64,000 nucleotides of DNA from Cricetomys ansorgei (GCA_026225945.1 JAMJFZ010001816.1:2735501-2799500); one strand, 5' to 3'. Shown: positions 35,093 to 46,170, counted from the first letter of the stretch. Notes: generated by a model not told the origin, from the letters alone. Translations and numbers: made by a program.

Positions 35093-35310
35093 GGCCAGAG
35101 ATCTGGCTCATCTGGTGAAGGGGCTTGCTGAGAAGCTTGGCTGCCTGAATTTGACCCTCTGACTACACCAAAAGTGGAAGGGAAGAACTCTCAGTACAGA
35201 GTTGTTCTCTGAGCTCCCCGTACGCACTGTGGCACAGGAACGCACATTTTACAAAAAAGAAATAAAGGAAGGAAGGAAGGAAGGAAAAGAGAGAGAGAGA
35301 GAGAGAAAGA
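35093..35310 (+). repeat. B3 SINE with (GGAA)n/(GA)n tail
   Basis: GGCCAGAGATCTGGCTCATC head, GAATTTGACCCTCTGACTAC, a GTTCTCTGAGCTCCCCGTAC block, then (GGAA)n and (GA)n at about 35266-35310. Confidence 0.75.
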
Positions 35311-35334
35311 CAAGAACCTCTTACAGGAGGCAAA

Positions 35335-35960
35335 ACAGGATAGCCAGGATGGTGACTCATGCCAAGAATCCCAGCACTTGGGAGACAGAGGCAGGAAGAT
35401 CATTACAAGTTCCGGGCCAGCCTGGTCTACAAAGCAAGTTTCAGGCCACCTAAGGACACAGGGTAAGATCTTGTCTCTAAAACAAAACAAAACACATAGG
35501 GATAACCATCTCTATCAATTACCTTAGGCTAAAATGAAATCTGGTCAGATTCCTCTTACTCTTTTTTTTTTTTTTGATGGTCTGAAGAAATGACTCTGTT
35601 GGTAAAGCACATACTGGACATTAGGAGCCCTTCCCCCAGGACCCATGTGAAAAGCGAGGCCCGGCACCAGGAGCCTGTAAACCTAGTCGTGGAAGGAAGT
35701 GCTGAAGCAGGCAGATCCCTGAAGCTCACTGGCCAACTTGCAAACAGATGAGCTGCAGGTTCCCTGAGAGATCTGATCTCAAAAAACAAATAAATAAATA
35801 AATAAAAATAAAGGTTGGAAGTGGAGCCTGGCGGCACAGGCAGACGGATTTCTGTGAGTGCCAAGCCAGCCTGACCTACACATTGAGTTTGAGGTTGCCA
35901 GAGTTGCACAGTGAGACTCAAAAACCAAACAAATAAACAATAACAACAAACAACACAACA
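35335..35960 (+). repeat. Three adjacent SINEs (B1, B4/RSINE-like, B1)
   Basis: A B1 at 35335-35490 (GCCAGGATGGTGACTCATGC, GGCCAGCCTGGTCTACAAAG), a composite at 35575-35800 with a B2/ID-type head (GGTCTGAAGAAATGACTCTG) and B1-like end (GAGATCTGATCTCAAAAAAC), then a short B1 at 35812-35960. All share the plus orientation and have A-rich tails into which the next one appears inserted. Confidence 0.7.
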
Positions 35961-36534
35961 ACAAAGCTGAGAGAGACCGTGTATGTCCCGGTCTGTATCC
36001 GGACGGAGATAGTTCGGACAAAGAAAGATGGAATTAGCTAGTGTCTGAAAATCACAACAAAACAGTCTTGACACAGAAAGAGCTGCAATTAGCTGCTCGC
36101 AGGCAGTATAGTTTCAACCTAGTGGGAAGAAAATGAGCCTGCAGATGTAGCAGAGAGTGCGGTAGGGAACTGCAGGGAAAACAGGGACGGTAACTTCTAG
36201 AATAATGTCGTCTGTGAAGAACAGCTAAATTAATTGAAGGTGAAGCAAGTTCTATGTAGTCAATAATACAGTTCACCTGAATGATAGCCAATGCTCAAAA
36301 CGTTATATTTCACTTAAATGAAATGCCGACTCCCCGCGTAGCTTCAAATGCAATGTTAACGATGGTGGTGTTTTTCTCACTAAGATGCTTACTGCCACGG
36401 AATCCTCATTCCTTCGCTGTAGCTTTTCATTGCTCTGTTTTAGCTGTCTTCCTTTTAGGTTAGACCACAACTTTATAGCTGGCTCCAACAGAGTGTGTGC
36501 GTAGGGAGGAATGGGTGTGTGTGAAACACCGGTT

Positions 36535-36670
36535 TCCTGAGAGTGGGCTAGCCTTAGCTACAGTGAGTTTAGGATAGCCTCAGCTCCCTATGTACCTGAA
36601 GCCCGTTCTGACTCTACCGCTCCCACTTCCTAAGTGCTGGGATTATAGGCTTGTACCATCACACCCAGCT
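36535..36670 (-). repeat. B1-type SINE, diverged
   Basis: Minus strand: CCCACTTCCTAAGTGCTGGG, ATTATAGGCTTGTACCATCA and CACCCAGCT at the distal end; the proximal half is degraded. Confidence 0.7.
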
Positions 36671-36779
36671 GTATAGTTCCTCATTTTTAACTGTTAGGTT
36701 GTATCCGTGCTGGGCAGATTCAATCATTAATCGGTGTTTTGTAACTGAGACTTTGGTGACACCAGCCTTTCTGTTTCAT

Positions 36780-36845
36780 TTCTTTCAGTTCCTAGTGAAA
36801 GCTAAGCACGTACTAGGCATTCATAAAGTACTTGTTGACTGATGA
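36780..36845 (+). mobile_element. Short L2-like 3' end
   Basis: AGCTAAGCACGTACTAGGCA and TCATAAAGTACTTGTTGACT match the usual L2 ending style (GCACATAGTAGGCGCTCAAT and following). Only about 60 bp. Confidence 0.45.
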
Positions 36846-36984
36846 CATCTGGTCTCAATATGCATAATCCAGTAAATAATTTTGATGTCTTATAGAAAAT
36901 AATTTTGAAAGGCAATTCAATCATCTGCAACTATTTCTTTTCTTTTTTCTTTTATTATCTATTTGTTTGTTTGTCTGTTTGTTT

Positions 36985-37130
36985 TGGTTTTCGAGACAGG
37001 ATTTCTCTGTTGTAACTCTGGCTGTCCTGGAACTTACTCTGTAGGCCAGGCTGGCCTGGAACTCAAGGAGATCCCCCTGCCTCTGCCTCCCAAGTGCTGG
37101 GATTAAAGGCATGCCTCAACCCTCCCGCTC
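36985..37130 (-). repeat. B1 SINE, full length
   Basis: CGAGACAGGATTTCTCTGTT, GTAACTCTGGCTGTCCTGG, CCAGGCTGGCCTGGAACTCA, GCCTCTGCCTCCCAAGTGCT and GGGATTAAAGGCATGCC in order, after a (TTTG)n tail. Low divergence. Confidence 0.93.
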
Positions 37131-38037
37131 CATAGCTATTTCTAATCATATAATTTATAATACAGGGAAAACATCTCTGGACAATTTTTCTCTGGTAAAA
37201 TCAAGAAAGATCTGACTTTTTCCTTCTAATTTTTTCAACCTTGTTTAGAGCTCAGGCCCTGTGTTAGGTTCGAGGAGGACACGTGGATTTGCAGAGCAGG
37301 TAGCTGAAGAAGGGCCTTGCTTCTGCTGTTCCATCTCTGTGTCTGGAGCGTAGGTGGCTGGCCTGGCCAGACTTGTGAGCTAGGACTCTCTTGCATGCAA
37401 ATGATAGCACCCATGTGCTGTGACTGTACATATTGAAAATTCAATTGCAGGTGTATTTGCAAATTAGATTTTGAGGGGGAAGCTTAAGCAAATCCTTTTG
37501 AAAATGAATCCCTCCAAGGAGTGAGAAATAAAGCAACAAGGAGAAAGGTGACAATCAAAAACCTGTTAAAATCTAATTTCCAGAAAGGAACCTGAGCGCC
37601 TAATGACATTTATGCTTTCACAGCGAGGTGTTTAACAGTCGTCTCGTGTCAGCCGCTTCCTTTATAAATGCCGCTCGGCAGAGTTGTCAGTTCCCTGTGC
37701 TTCAGAGAGCTCAAGCCTCACGGGTCTTAAATGCTCTCAATGAGTTGCTGGTGCGGTCGGAAGGACGTTCTTTTCTTTGCCCATCCTGATTCTCTATAGG
37801 AACCTGAAGTGGACTATTTGCCTCAGTCGCTGACATGTGAAGTCAGCCACTGTCAATTCATGCCCTTTGTCCTTCACTTTGTCCTCAAAATTATGGTCAA
37901 GAAAGGGCTGAGCCAACCAGCCATTTAAAAGCCTTAGAAGATGGGGTGGCAATGGAGTTCTTATGCTTAAACAAAAGAAAGGCATTATTCTTATTTAATT
38001 CACTCTTCGTTCACATTACTATACGTCCCCTAAGGTG

Positions 38038-38039
<2 letters not shown>
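37131..38039. other. Repeat-poor unique block
   Basis: About 900 bp without a recognisable repeat. The part 37580-37770 has several CpGs (for example AGCCGCTTCC, TGCCGCTCGGC) and a TTTATAAA at 37662-37669, which is unlike the surrounding CpG-poor DNA. A candidate conserved element downstream of Klf5; no gene is supported. Confidence 0.4.

Positions 38040-38071
<32 letters not shown>
38040..38071 (+). repeat. (TG)n microsatellite
   Basis: About 15 TG units, uninterrupted. Not attached to an obvious SINE. Confidence 0.97.
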
Positions 38072-39232
38072 TTTCCTCTGTTAATTCCACTGTCTAAAGG
38101 TTTTTTTACCATAACTACTGTTCTGTTTCGTTCTGGACCCTGTTTACTTTTTCTCACATTCTTGGACACAAGCAAGACAAGACAGCAGTAGAAGAGAAGA
38201 ATCAGGAGCAGCAGAAACCCAGATCTTACATTTCAACCACACTGCGGAGTGTGAGGAGAGCAGCGTGTGATCAGCTCCACGTTGTTATCTGCAGTTCTGC
38301 AGCTGACCTTGATCATGGGTCAGGTGCCTCAGGATCCAAAGTCTTCCTCTCCCCTCCATGATAAGCAACAGGACTTAAGTTGGGAAAACATGAAATCACC
38401 CAGTTTGAACTTATCAACTGGTTTATAAAATAATCCGAAGTGGTCTCCTGTGACTGGGTTTAAACAGGGAGATTGTGATTGTGTTTGATTTCTGCCAGAT
38501 TCTATGAATTGAGATAGCTGAACCTGTTAAAAATAAATGCCATATAGAGAGATATGTTTTCTGAAAGTACCACTTAATGTTTGCAAAACTTGTAGACGCA
38601 TGGGTTTCTGATTGGTATGTACACAGAGACCCCTCCTATGTAAATACATACATTCTAAATGTACCTGAGAGCTTCAAGCAGCTCTTAACATGATATGACA
38701 AGAGGAACATTTGTTAATCAGAAAACTTACAACCTATTCATACTTACTGTTTGATTATTCCTTTGCTGACCTCTGAGGTCCTATTGTTGATTGAATTAGT
38801 TATAGTAACTTATATTTATTTTAGCAACCAGCTATTATGAATGCAAACCCTTCTTATCGCCAGATGATTGATAGGCACATTAAGAAGTTGTTCAACAGGT
38901 TGCTTAGCTTGAAGAAATACTTAAATCCTGATAGGTTACTTCTCCCCACCTCCACCCCCCTACTTTTATCAGCAAAGAGTGAGAATTAGCCCAGATAAGC
39001 CCACAGTAACAAAAAACTTATTTCCAAAGTAAAATGTTGTCATTTCTTTACATTTCATTCTTCTAGGAGCAGGATACTTCATATTCTGGAAGTATCCTTT
39101 TGTAGATTTAAATGTACTTTTGGTAAGTTGAAACCAATTGCTTTCTGGGCGTTAACCAGGGAAGACATACTGGGAAAGTTACTGTGAATCCATCTAAAGT
39201 GATGAACCTCTTGCTGGAATGACTCAGCAGGA

Positions 39233-39235
<3 letters not shown>
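38072..39235. other. Unique AT-rich intergenic sequence
   Basis: No named repeat and no gene. It contains TGACTCAGCA at 39220-39229, an exact AP-1/MARE-type core, immediately before the next (TG)n tract. Confidence 0.5.

Positions 39236-39236
<1 letters not shown>

Positions 39237-39287
<51 letters not shown>
39237..39287 (+). repeat. (TG)n microsatellite
   Basis: About 25 TG units without interruption, one of the longest in the window. Open frames across it on either strand are artefacts. Confidence 0.97.
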
Positions 39288-39291
<4 letters not shown>

Positions 39292-39581
39292 TCTTGCTGT
39301 CTGTTTTGGTTTTTTTTTGCATAAAGTCTCCATTTTGGAAAGGCTCTCAAGCGAGTGGAGTGGCATAATTTAGCCTCACGAATGCCTGACATTTTTCCTA
39401 CTGGTGTAAATACTGTTTAGATTTTTTTATATTTAAAGAAACATAAGCACAGCAGAGGAAGAGTAAGATAAATTGTCCATGGTTCTCTGATAGAGAAACA
39501 GGGCTTGAAGTTTCTTTGTCAGTCTAGTGTTTGGTACGCAGGCCCATTAGGGCTCCTTGGCCAAATCCGGCTGTTCTGGGT

Positions 39582-39970
39582 ACACAGGCACCCAGCACAC
39601 AGGAACCCAGCACACAGGCACCCAGCACACAGGCACTCAGTACCCAGGCACCCAGTACCCAGGCACTCAGTACCCAGGCACCCAGTACACAGGCACCCAG
39701 TACACAGGCACCTAGTACACAGACACTCAGTACCCAGGCACCCAGTACACAGACACCCAGTACACAGGCACCCAGTACACAGGCACCCAGTACACAGGCA
39801 CTCAGTATCCAGGCACCCAGTACACAGGCACCCAGTACACAAGCACCCAGTACACAGGCACTCAGTATCCAAGCACCCAGTACACAGGCACCCAGTACAC
39901 AGGCACTCAGTACACAGGCACTCAGCACACAGGTACCCAGTACACAGGCACCCAGCACACAGACACTGCA
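39582..39970. repeat. 15-bp minisatellite, 25 full copies
   Basis: Twenty-five full head-to-tail copies (39582-39956) and a partial copy of the 15-mer ACACAGGCACCCAGT. Variants are mainly at unit positions 2 (A/C/T), 3 (A/C), 7 (G/A) and 11 (C/T), and C/T at 15. No indels were seen. Because the unit is a multiple of three and lacks stops, several frames stay open on both strands (5-residue repeats such as STQAP and HRHPV); I do not regard these as proteins. Confidence 0.97.
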
Positions 39971-40252
39971 GCTAGTACACAGAAAAACCCAGTTATCATC
40001 ACAACGAGTGGGTAACTGAAAGGGTTTGAAAGGAAGGTCAATAAGTTGCTAGGAAATTCTGTTGTGTGACTTTCAGCTTCAAAGGGTGTCTGGTGATGTG
40101 TAAGGGCATTTCAAAAGACCTCAATTTCTGAGAGCGACTTTTTATGTAGAATGATCCTTCTGCCTCCCTAGTCCTAGGATCACAAGGATGCCTCACCATG
40201 CCTGGCTTTTATATAGAATGGTATAATCTCATATTAAAAAGAAATTATGACT

Positions 40253-40253
<1 letters not shown>

Positions 40254-40302
<49 letters not shown>

Positions 40303-40456
40303 CGGGCAGGCATGCATGAGAGTGCTATTGCACACATGGATTTCAGAGGACAACCTTGTGAACTTGGTTCTGTCATTCTACCTCCCGTGACTCCTGGAAG
40401 TGGAATTCAGACCATCAATGCTTAGCAGGACCTGTTGAGCCATCTCCATGGCCCCT
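40254..40456 (-). repeat. B3 SINE, minus strand, with (TG)n
   Basis: (TG)n at 40254-40299 leads into GGATTTCAGAGGACAACCTT, GTGAACTTGGTTCTGTCATT and GACCTGTTGAGCCATCTCCA. This is a B3 read backwards, with the dinucleotide run on its 3' tail side. A short minus B1 fragment precedes it (about 40145-40207). Confidence 0.8.
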
Positions 40457-40560
40457 AACTGTACCATATTGTACACATTCTAAAAGAGCAAACAGCCGAG
40501 TGATACAATGATGATGTAAGGCAGTTTGGAAATTAAAATTTCAAATTAAAAAAAAAAAGT

Positions 40561-40720
40561 CTGAGTGGTGGTGGCGCACGCCTTTAATCCCAGCACTTGG
40601 GAGGCAGAGGCAGGTGGATCTCTGTGAGTTCCAGGCCAGCCTGGTCTACAGAGTGAGTTCCAGGATGGCCAGGGTTACAACAGAGAGACCCTGTCTCAGA
40701 AAAAAAAAAAAAAAAAATTC
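40561..40720 (+). repeat. B1 SINE, full length
   Basis: GAGTGGTGGTGGCGCACGCC, TTTAATCCCAGCACTTGGGA, GGCAGAGGCAGGTGGATCTC, CAGCCTGGTCTACAGAGTGA, GGATGGCCAGGGTTACAACA and CCCTGTCTCAG with a poly-A tail. One of the best preserved copies. Confidence 0.95.
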
Positions 40721-41459
40721 AAATTGAGAAGTTGTGGCAGGAGCGTGAGGGATGATCGCTTTGAGATCCGGAGGGCGGGGCCAGGCTCTGCTGCGTACAC
40801 TCCGAGCCCTTTGTCATTGGCACATCAATGAATGGACAGAGTGGACAGCCACATAATGGCGGAGCATCTAATCATTAATGGAGTCCCAGGCTCTGAGTTC
40901 TCTCCTCCACTTCTACCTGTTTCCCTGGAGACAGTTCCTTGTCAATTTTCTTGAATCACATTAATATTAAACTACAAGTTTGAGTCAGGAAGGATTCAAA
41001 GTATCTGAAGAGTAATATTTATATCTTCCACGTGACATTTTCATCTCACGGATAAATGCTTAAAGAGGTACCTGAGAACATGGAAAAATAAGGAAACAGA
41101 GTTCAGAAATAAAGTATGGAACTTGTTAGACTGGTTTCTTCCTAAAACTCGGTGGATTATAGCTCTTTGTTTTAAACCATCAGAACAGCGATGATTAAAT
41201 ATCAGATTCCTCCGAGCCCCTCGCTGCTGCTGCTGCGAAGTCTTGATAAAAGCGTTGTATTTACGAAACCGTGCTTCCCACACGACTTTCTTTCAAGATG
41301 TTGTTTTCCCCATGTCTGCTTTTTTATTACCTGACAGTTATTGAAAGGTTAGATGTCGTCGACTTTCCCAAGATTTACTTTTTATATTGCCAAATCAACC
41401 CCCTTCCCCCCCAACCCTGACACATCACAAAAGCAAGAAACAGTGAGGCCCCTTCAAAG
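40721..41459. other. Unique intergenic sequence
   Basis: No repeat that I can name until the MIR that follows. There is a GC-rich stretch near 40765-40805 and a GCTGCTGCTGCTGCG run at 41223-41237. No gene. Confidence 0.5.
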
Positions 41460-41625
41460 CAGGTGTCAGGAGACTCGGCTTCCATTATTGACTGTGACAT
41501 GTGACTCTGGATAAGTCAATGAATTCACGTGGCTCAGTCTCCCTCGCTGCATAATGGGGATAATAATGTCTCTCCTTCCACATACTTCACAGGGTGGTGG
41601 GTTTTCTTTTCAGTTTAAAGGACTA
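41460..41625 (+). mobile_element. MIR SINE
   Basis: GTGACTCTGGATAAGTCAAT, TCAGTCTCCCTCGCTGCATA, ATGGGGATAATAATGTCTCT and CACAGGGTGGTGG reproduce the conserved MIR core and 3' region in order. An ancient mammalian SINE that pre-dates rodents. Confidence 0.85.
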
Positions 41626-42237
41626 ATTAGTTAATGTTTGTGAACCTCTTGGGGCTCCTTTGATAAAATACAAAGCGCCATTATTTATGACAGTAATAAT
41701 AGTGTCTTGGGCATGTAGGTTTCCTTTCATCCAGAGAATCCAAAGTACTTTACCACTGGGATTGTAACTTTACAGAGGGTTCCTATGTGGTGGCTGGCTC
41801 TGGGTTTTCACAGGAGAGTCATTAAGTCTCGCAAAAACTTCTTTCATCATTTGCATAATCTTCGAAAGACAGAAGAGCAGGTCTCCAAAGAGATCTGGGA
41901 AGGAGCTAGCAGGGCTTCTGTGTCCCTTACCACTGAAGTCTCAGGGATTAGGAACATGGAAAGTCAGTGTTTCCAACCCCCTCACTTCCAGAACAAGTCC
42001 CAGGCTAGCTTGGAAATGTCAGTGTTTTCAGTTCCCTGACCTGTTTCCTGGAAGTTGGGTAAAGCTTGGAATATTTAGACAGAAGGCAAATTAGGTTCAA
42101 TTAAACTGTACATGTAGCAAGTGTGGGTTACTAGCGTGTACCTGTGACGTACGAGTCCTGTGTTCTCTTTTTGGCAATCTAGTTAGATTTGGTATGTTTA
42201 GAGGTATTAATAAGCTATTTACAAACAAACAGAAACA

Positions 42238-42400
42238 AACAAGGAAGGGCGGTGATGGCACACAAATCCCAGCTCTCGGGAGGCAGAGGCAGAGGCAAGT
42301 GGATCTCTGTGAGTCAGAGGCCTCCTGGTCTATACAGAGTGACCGCCATAGTAGAGAAACCCTGTCTGGGGGTGGGGGGTTGGGGGGAAAGAAGAAGTTA
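42238..42400 (+). repeat. B1 SINE, diverged, G-rich tail
   Basis: GGGCGGTGATGGCACACAAA, GGAGGCAGAGGCAGAGGCAA, GTGGATCTCTGTGAGTCAGA and AGTAGAGAAACCCTGTCTG, ending in a G-run stretch (GGGGGTGGGGGGTTGGGGGG) instead of an ordinary A tail. Confidence 0.85.
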
Positions 42401-43174
42401 TTTACGATCTATTTGAGAAGACGGAACTCAGGCACAGGAACTAATGAACTGAGGATGGAAGACAACATTTAACGGAAGGTAAACTGTGATCAGACCCCAG
42501 GACATTGGAAGAAGGAGGTGATAATTATGGGTCCAGACTGTTCAGAAGCTTCATCAAGACGGTGAATGACAAGAGAACGTTTCCTGCAGGAACACTATGG
42601 AGTAAGGACCATGTGCTTGCTTGGGTTAGGGTGCAGAGTGTGGGGGCGGGGGGGGGGCACTCAGCAGGAAGAGGGAGGCTTCGGAGAGCCAGGCAGGGAA
42701 AGGGAAGTTCCCACAGTATAGAGACTTTTGTAGGCAGGCAGAGGAGTTTGGACTTAATTTAATTGACTTAAAAAAAAAAATCAACATTATTAAGTCTTAA
42801 GCACCCGGGGACATAATGAAAGCAGTAGTCTGGAATCATTCTTTGGCAACTGAATGTAGGAATCACTGAAGCAGGAAGGGAGAGCTAGAGCCAAGGAGCC
42901 TGGCTGGAATGGGATCCAATCATCCAGAGGGTGTGGAAGTCTTTCCAGAAGGCTGGTGGTGGAGATAGACAGAAACAAGAGCAGGGCTCCTTAGTGAGAT
43001 TTGACTCTGTGCTGGAATGTATTTCCTCCTACAGCGGCCTAAGGTGATAGTGAGCGTGAGGGCTGGTTTTCTGCTGTGTAAGCAGGCCGAGGGTGCTCTT
43101 TCTTGGCCATCAGCGATGGTATATGTTAGAACCAGCATCTGAGCAGTAGAAATCCTAGACTACCATTTACATTT

Positions 43175-43530
43175 TATTTATTTACTCAATTATGACAAGT
43201 CTTACTATGTAGACCAGGCTAGACTAGACGACACGATCCTTCTGCCTCAGCTTCCTAAGCACTGACATACGGATGTTTATCGTTAGACCCAGCTAAATGG
43301 TGTGGGAGGCGGTGTTTCTCTGGGGATCTAACTCAGGTCTCCAGGCTTTCTGGGCAAGTACCTGTTGAGCCATCCCCTCATCAGCCCTGATTTTCTTATT
43401 TTTCCCCTTTGGAGCCAGGGATCCCATGTACCTCTTGCCTTAAACTCGCTGCATAGCTAAAATGGCTTCCATCCTTCTGATTTCACCTCCCAGCTGCTGG
43501 GATTGTGGGTGTGTGTTTCCATGTCTGACT
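43175..43530 (-). repeat. Minus-strand B1 pair with a B2/ID fragment between
   Basis: B1-like at 43175-43300 (CTTACTATGTAGACCAGGCT, CTGCCTCAGCTTCCTAAGCA), a B2/ID-type head at 43305-43390 (TACCTGTTGAGCCATC), and a B1-like at 43395-43530 (GGATCCCATGTACCTCTTGC, CTGGGATTGTGGGTGTGTG). All diverged; boundaries are approximate. Confidence 0.65.
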
Positions 43531-43641
43531 AGATTGTTGATTAATCCAGGTGATCGGAGAAGGGCTAGCCTCTCTACTTGGGACTATGGCTCATTCACCT
43601 CAGTTAAAGGAGGTCACTCGCCTTCTTTTGTTCCTGTAGGA

Positions 43642-43843
43642 CAGCGGTACTCAACCTGTGGGTTGCCAAAAGGAAGCTTTTATACCATCTGCATATCAGA
43701 TATTTACATTACAATTCTTAATGGTTGCAAAATTACAGTCACGAGGTAGCAACAAAAGTAATTTTATGGCTTGGGAGGGGGGTCACCACAACCGGAGGAA
43801 CAGTATTAAAGGGTCTAAGCATTAGGAAGATTGGGAAATGTTG
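43642..43843 (-). mobile_element. hAT-type DNA transposon, URR1-like, copy A
   Basis: A 202-bp non-autonomous element starting CAGCGGTACTCAACCTGTGG. Its minus strand is similar over its length to the element at 55212-55434 (for example ACCCTTTAATACTGTTCC, GTTGCTACCTCGTGACTGTA). The ends resemble hAT-Charlie TIRs (CAGNGGTTCTCAAC type), and the flanks CTGTAGGA (43634-43641) and CTATAGGG (43844-43851) agree at 6 of 8 bases, fitting an aged 8-bp target duplication. URR1 is the rodent repeat it most resembles. It encodes nothing. Confidence 0.75.
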
Positions 43844-45139
43844 CTATAGGGCATCTTCCAGCCCTACTGTGCTCCTGCGCACGATGAACCTGCAGAATTC
43901 AGTATAAGGAGCAAAGGCTCCCACTGGTGTGACACGGAAAACAACTGCAAAATGCCTGCTTGGAGCCCTTCCTCATCACCACAGTGAAGTCCAGGATTGG
44001 GAATTCAAGGTGCAGTCAGACTGAGAGCAAGCCTTCAGGTTTCTAACAGAGACCAGGAGTTGAGCAAGAACAGGATACAAAAGACACAGCCACCGGAGGC
44101 TGTTATCAGCCTGCCAGCCCGGGTTTAGCGATTGAGGAATCAAACTGAGGAAGCCTTAGGCTACAGGCAAATTAATTGCAGAGAGGACCTAGAACTCCCC
44201 TACCTGTTCTGCTTGATGGTGACCCTCTGCTGCCTCCTCTGATGGTCTGCCACTCTACCCTGTCCCTAATTACAGTGAATTTAAGGCCAGCCAGGTCTAA
44301 ATTGCTGCATAATGAATAGGTCTTAGGTTAGCCTGGCTTACGGGTTGAGACCCCCCATGGCAAAACAAAACAAGAAAGACTGCTCTTGATGTGGATTTTA
44401 AAGAGGGAAACGTTTCCTGTGGAGAAGAAGGTGCTACTGAGTTAGATTCCAAGGTGGAGGAAATTTTGCTTGGACTCAAGACAGACCCGGGATTGATTCT
44501 TATAAGAAAACGGGCTAGGAAAGAAGACTCTTGGTGTCTGTTCCGGTGGCTTTGAAAAGTCAAAGAGTTTGAACCTCTAATTCTAGCTGAGGTTCAAACC
44601 CAGGATTCTTAAATGTTGGCTGGCTTAAAAACTGCTGCACATGATCAGAGCACGAGGCACCACTGCTAAAGTTTGCAATTTGACTTACACACTGATTACA
44701 GTTTGGGAAGCATTGGGTAACCAGAGTGGAACAGGAAATCATCACTGGATAAAGAGGGCCACACAGGAGGAAGTTTTTATTGGCAAATGGTTATGTCTTC
44801 ACAGAATCCTATCATCACAGCACTAGAAAGAGCTAACCCTGGCCTTAAAAAGGCTTCTGCTAAAAGGTGTCCAAAGAGATAAAAGTCTGTCTTTTAACAG
44901 CCACCCTCGGAAACGTGTTCCAAATGCCATTGCTATCTTATTAATTTAAATCCATTTTTTTTTTTTTTTTGGGTTATTTCCCCTGTGAACATGGAAAACA
45001 GTTATCATCTTTCTCTCAAAAGTCTTTCCATATTCTAGAAGGCTATAATTACACCTCCCACAATTTTCTCAGCTTCAGATGGCATTATCCATATGTATGT
45101 TTCTGACACTTGTTGACTCTTTGGGATCGTACAGGGCAC
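43844..45139. other. Mostly unique intergenic sequence
   Basis: 1.3 kb with only a shortened plus-strand B1-like fragment near 44275-44365 (TTTAAGGCCAGCCAGGTCTA, GAGACCCCCCATGGC) and a poly-T run at 44956-44970. No gene. Confidence 0.5.
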
Positions 45140-45310
45140 CGAGAGTGGCACATCAATTATCTTTTTAGGCCCCAGCGAGAGACTGTGAATCAAATACTTT
45201 TACCCCAGTTTGAAGGGAAAGGAAGCTGACACGAGGTTCAGAGGTTGGCACTTCTCAAATAGTTGGAAAATAGAAGAGCCAGGGCTGAAAACTCATTGTT
45301 CTTCACGGGA
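45140..45310 (-). mobile_element. MIR SINE, minus strand
   Basis: TTTACCCCAGTTTGAAGGG, GGAAGCTGACACGAGGTTCA, GAGGTTGGCACTTCTCAAAT and AGAGCCAGGGCTGAAAACTC follow the reverse MIR pattern (CCCATTTTACAGATGAGGAA to GCCAGGATTTGAACCC). Confidence 0.7.
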
Positions 45311-45465
45311 ACACACTGATCTGATTTTCTAGTCAACCCCCTTAAAGACTTTCCTCTCTTCTAGAATCCCCTGTTGTCCCCCAGATTCCCCACGCTTTCC
45401 CACGTGTTTTCCTTGACTATTTGAGGTCTCACTATTCTTTGTTGGACTCATTAAAAATACGTTAT

Positions 45466-45690
45466 TTGGGGTGGTGTGCTGACTCAGTGGGTAAAGGCTA
45501 CTTCCACCGTGCCTGATGACCTGAATTTGAACCCTCGAACACACCAGGTAAAAGGGGAGAGCTGATTGCACAGCGTTATCCTCTACTGCACGTGTGTGCT
45601 GTGGTCTACAACGTGCATACCCTCCCCCCACAATAATAAATACATAAATAAATAAACGATCAAACAAATAAAATACAGTTTTAAATACAC
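45466..45690 (+). repeat. B3 SINE
   Basis: GGTGGTGTGCTGACTCAGTG head, GACCTGAATTTGAACCCTCG box B, GAGCTGATTGCACAGCGTTA, ACGTGTGTGCTGTGGTCTAC and an (AAAT)-rich tail. Confidence 0.85.
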
Positions 45691-45999
45691 ACACATATCT
45701 ATCCACCGTTCATGTTATTTACATACTTTATAGTATTTGTGGGTCATATAATTTTCTCCTCTCCTGTTCTCTAAGATAGAAGTAAGTACCTTGTAAGTTG
45801 GAACTGTGACTTTTTAGTGGTGATCTTTTTTATGGCAAGATATGAAAGTGGTCCTGTGAAGAGGTAGACAGGGACTTCTCTGCATCAGACCATCTCCCCA
45901 CTGTGTGTGTGCTCTGAGTGCATTGTGTGCCGGTGAGCTGCAAACCGCACAGAGGGAGGTGGAGCGGGGGTTCAAAAAAACCTGTGTTGAAATCCTGAG

Positions 46000-46170
46000 A
46001 TCTGGGATGGGAGAGATGGCTCAGCAGTTAGGATCACGTGCTACTCTTCCAGAGGACCTCATTTCAGTTCCCGGCACCTACGTCAGGCAACTCACCACTG
46101 CCTGTAACTCCAGCTCCAGGGGATCTGATGCCTCTGGCCACCACAGGCACCAGCTGTAAAAACCATCTCT
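46000..46170 (+). repeat. B2 SINE
   Basis: GGGAGAGATGGCTCAGCAGT head, TACTCTTCCAGAGGACCTCA, TTTCAGTTCCCGGCACCTAC, CTGTAACTCCAGCTCCAGGG and GATCTGATGCCTCTGGCCAC, all in B2 order. Its Pol III boxes and Pol II-type start region look largely kept. Confidence 0.92.

Noticed and set aside
39079..39392. Open frames with long HTHTHT runs
   Set aside because: They are translations of (TG)n microsatellites; similar ones at 38.0, 40.2, 51.3, 57.5 and 63.2 kb were set aside for the same reason.
39505..40019. Open frames of 117 to 162 residues on both strands of the minisatellite (HRHPV, STQAP, LGACV repeats)
   Set aside because: A 15-bp unit with no stop codon stays open in any repeated frame. There is no start context, promoter or conservation evidence for a protein.
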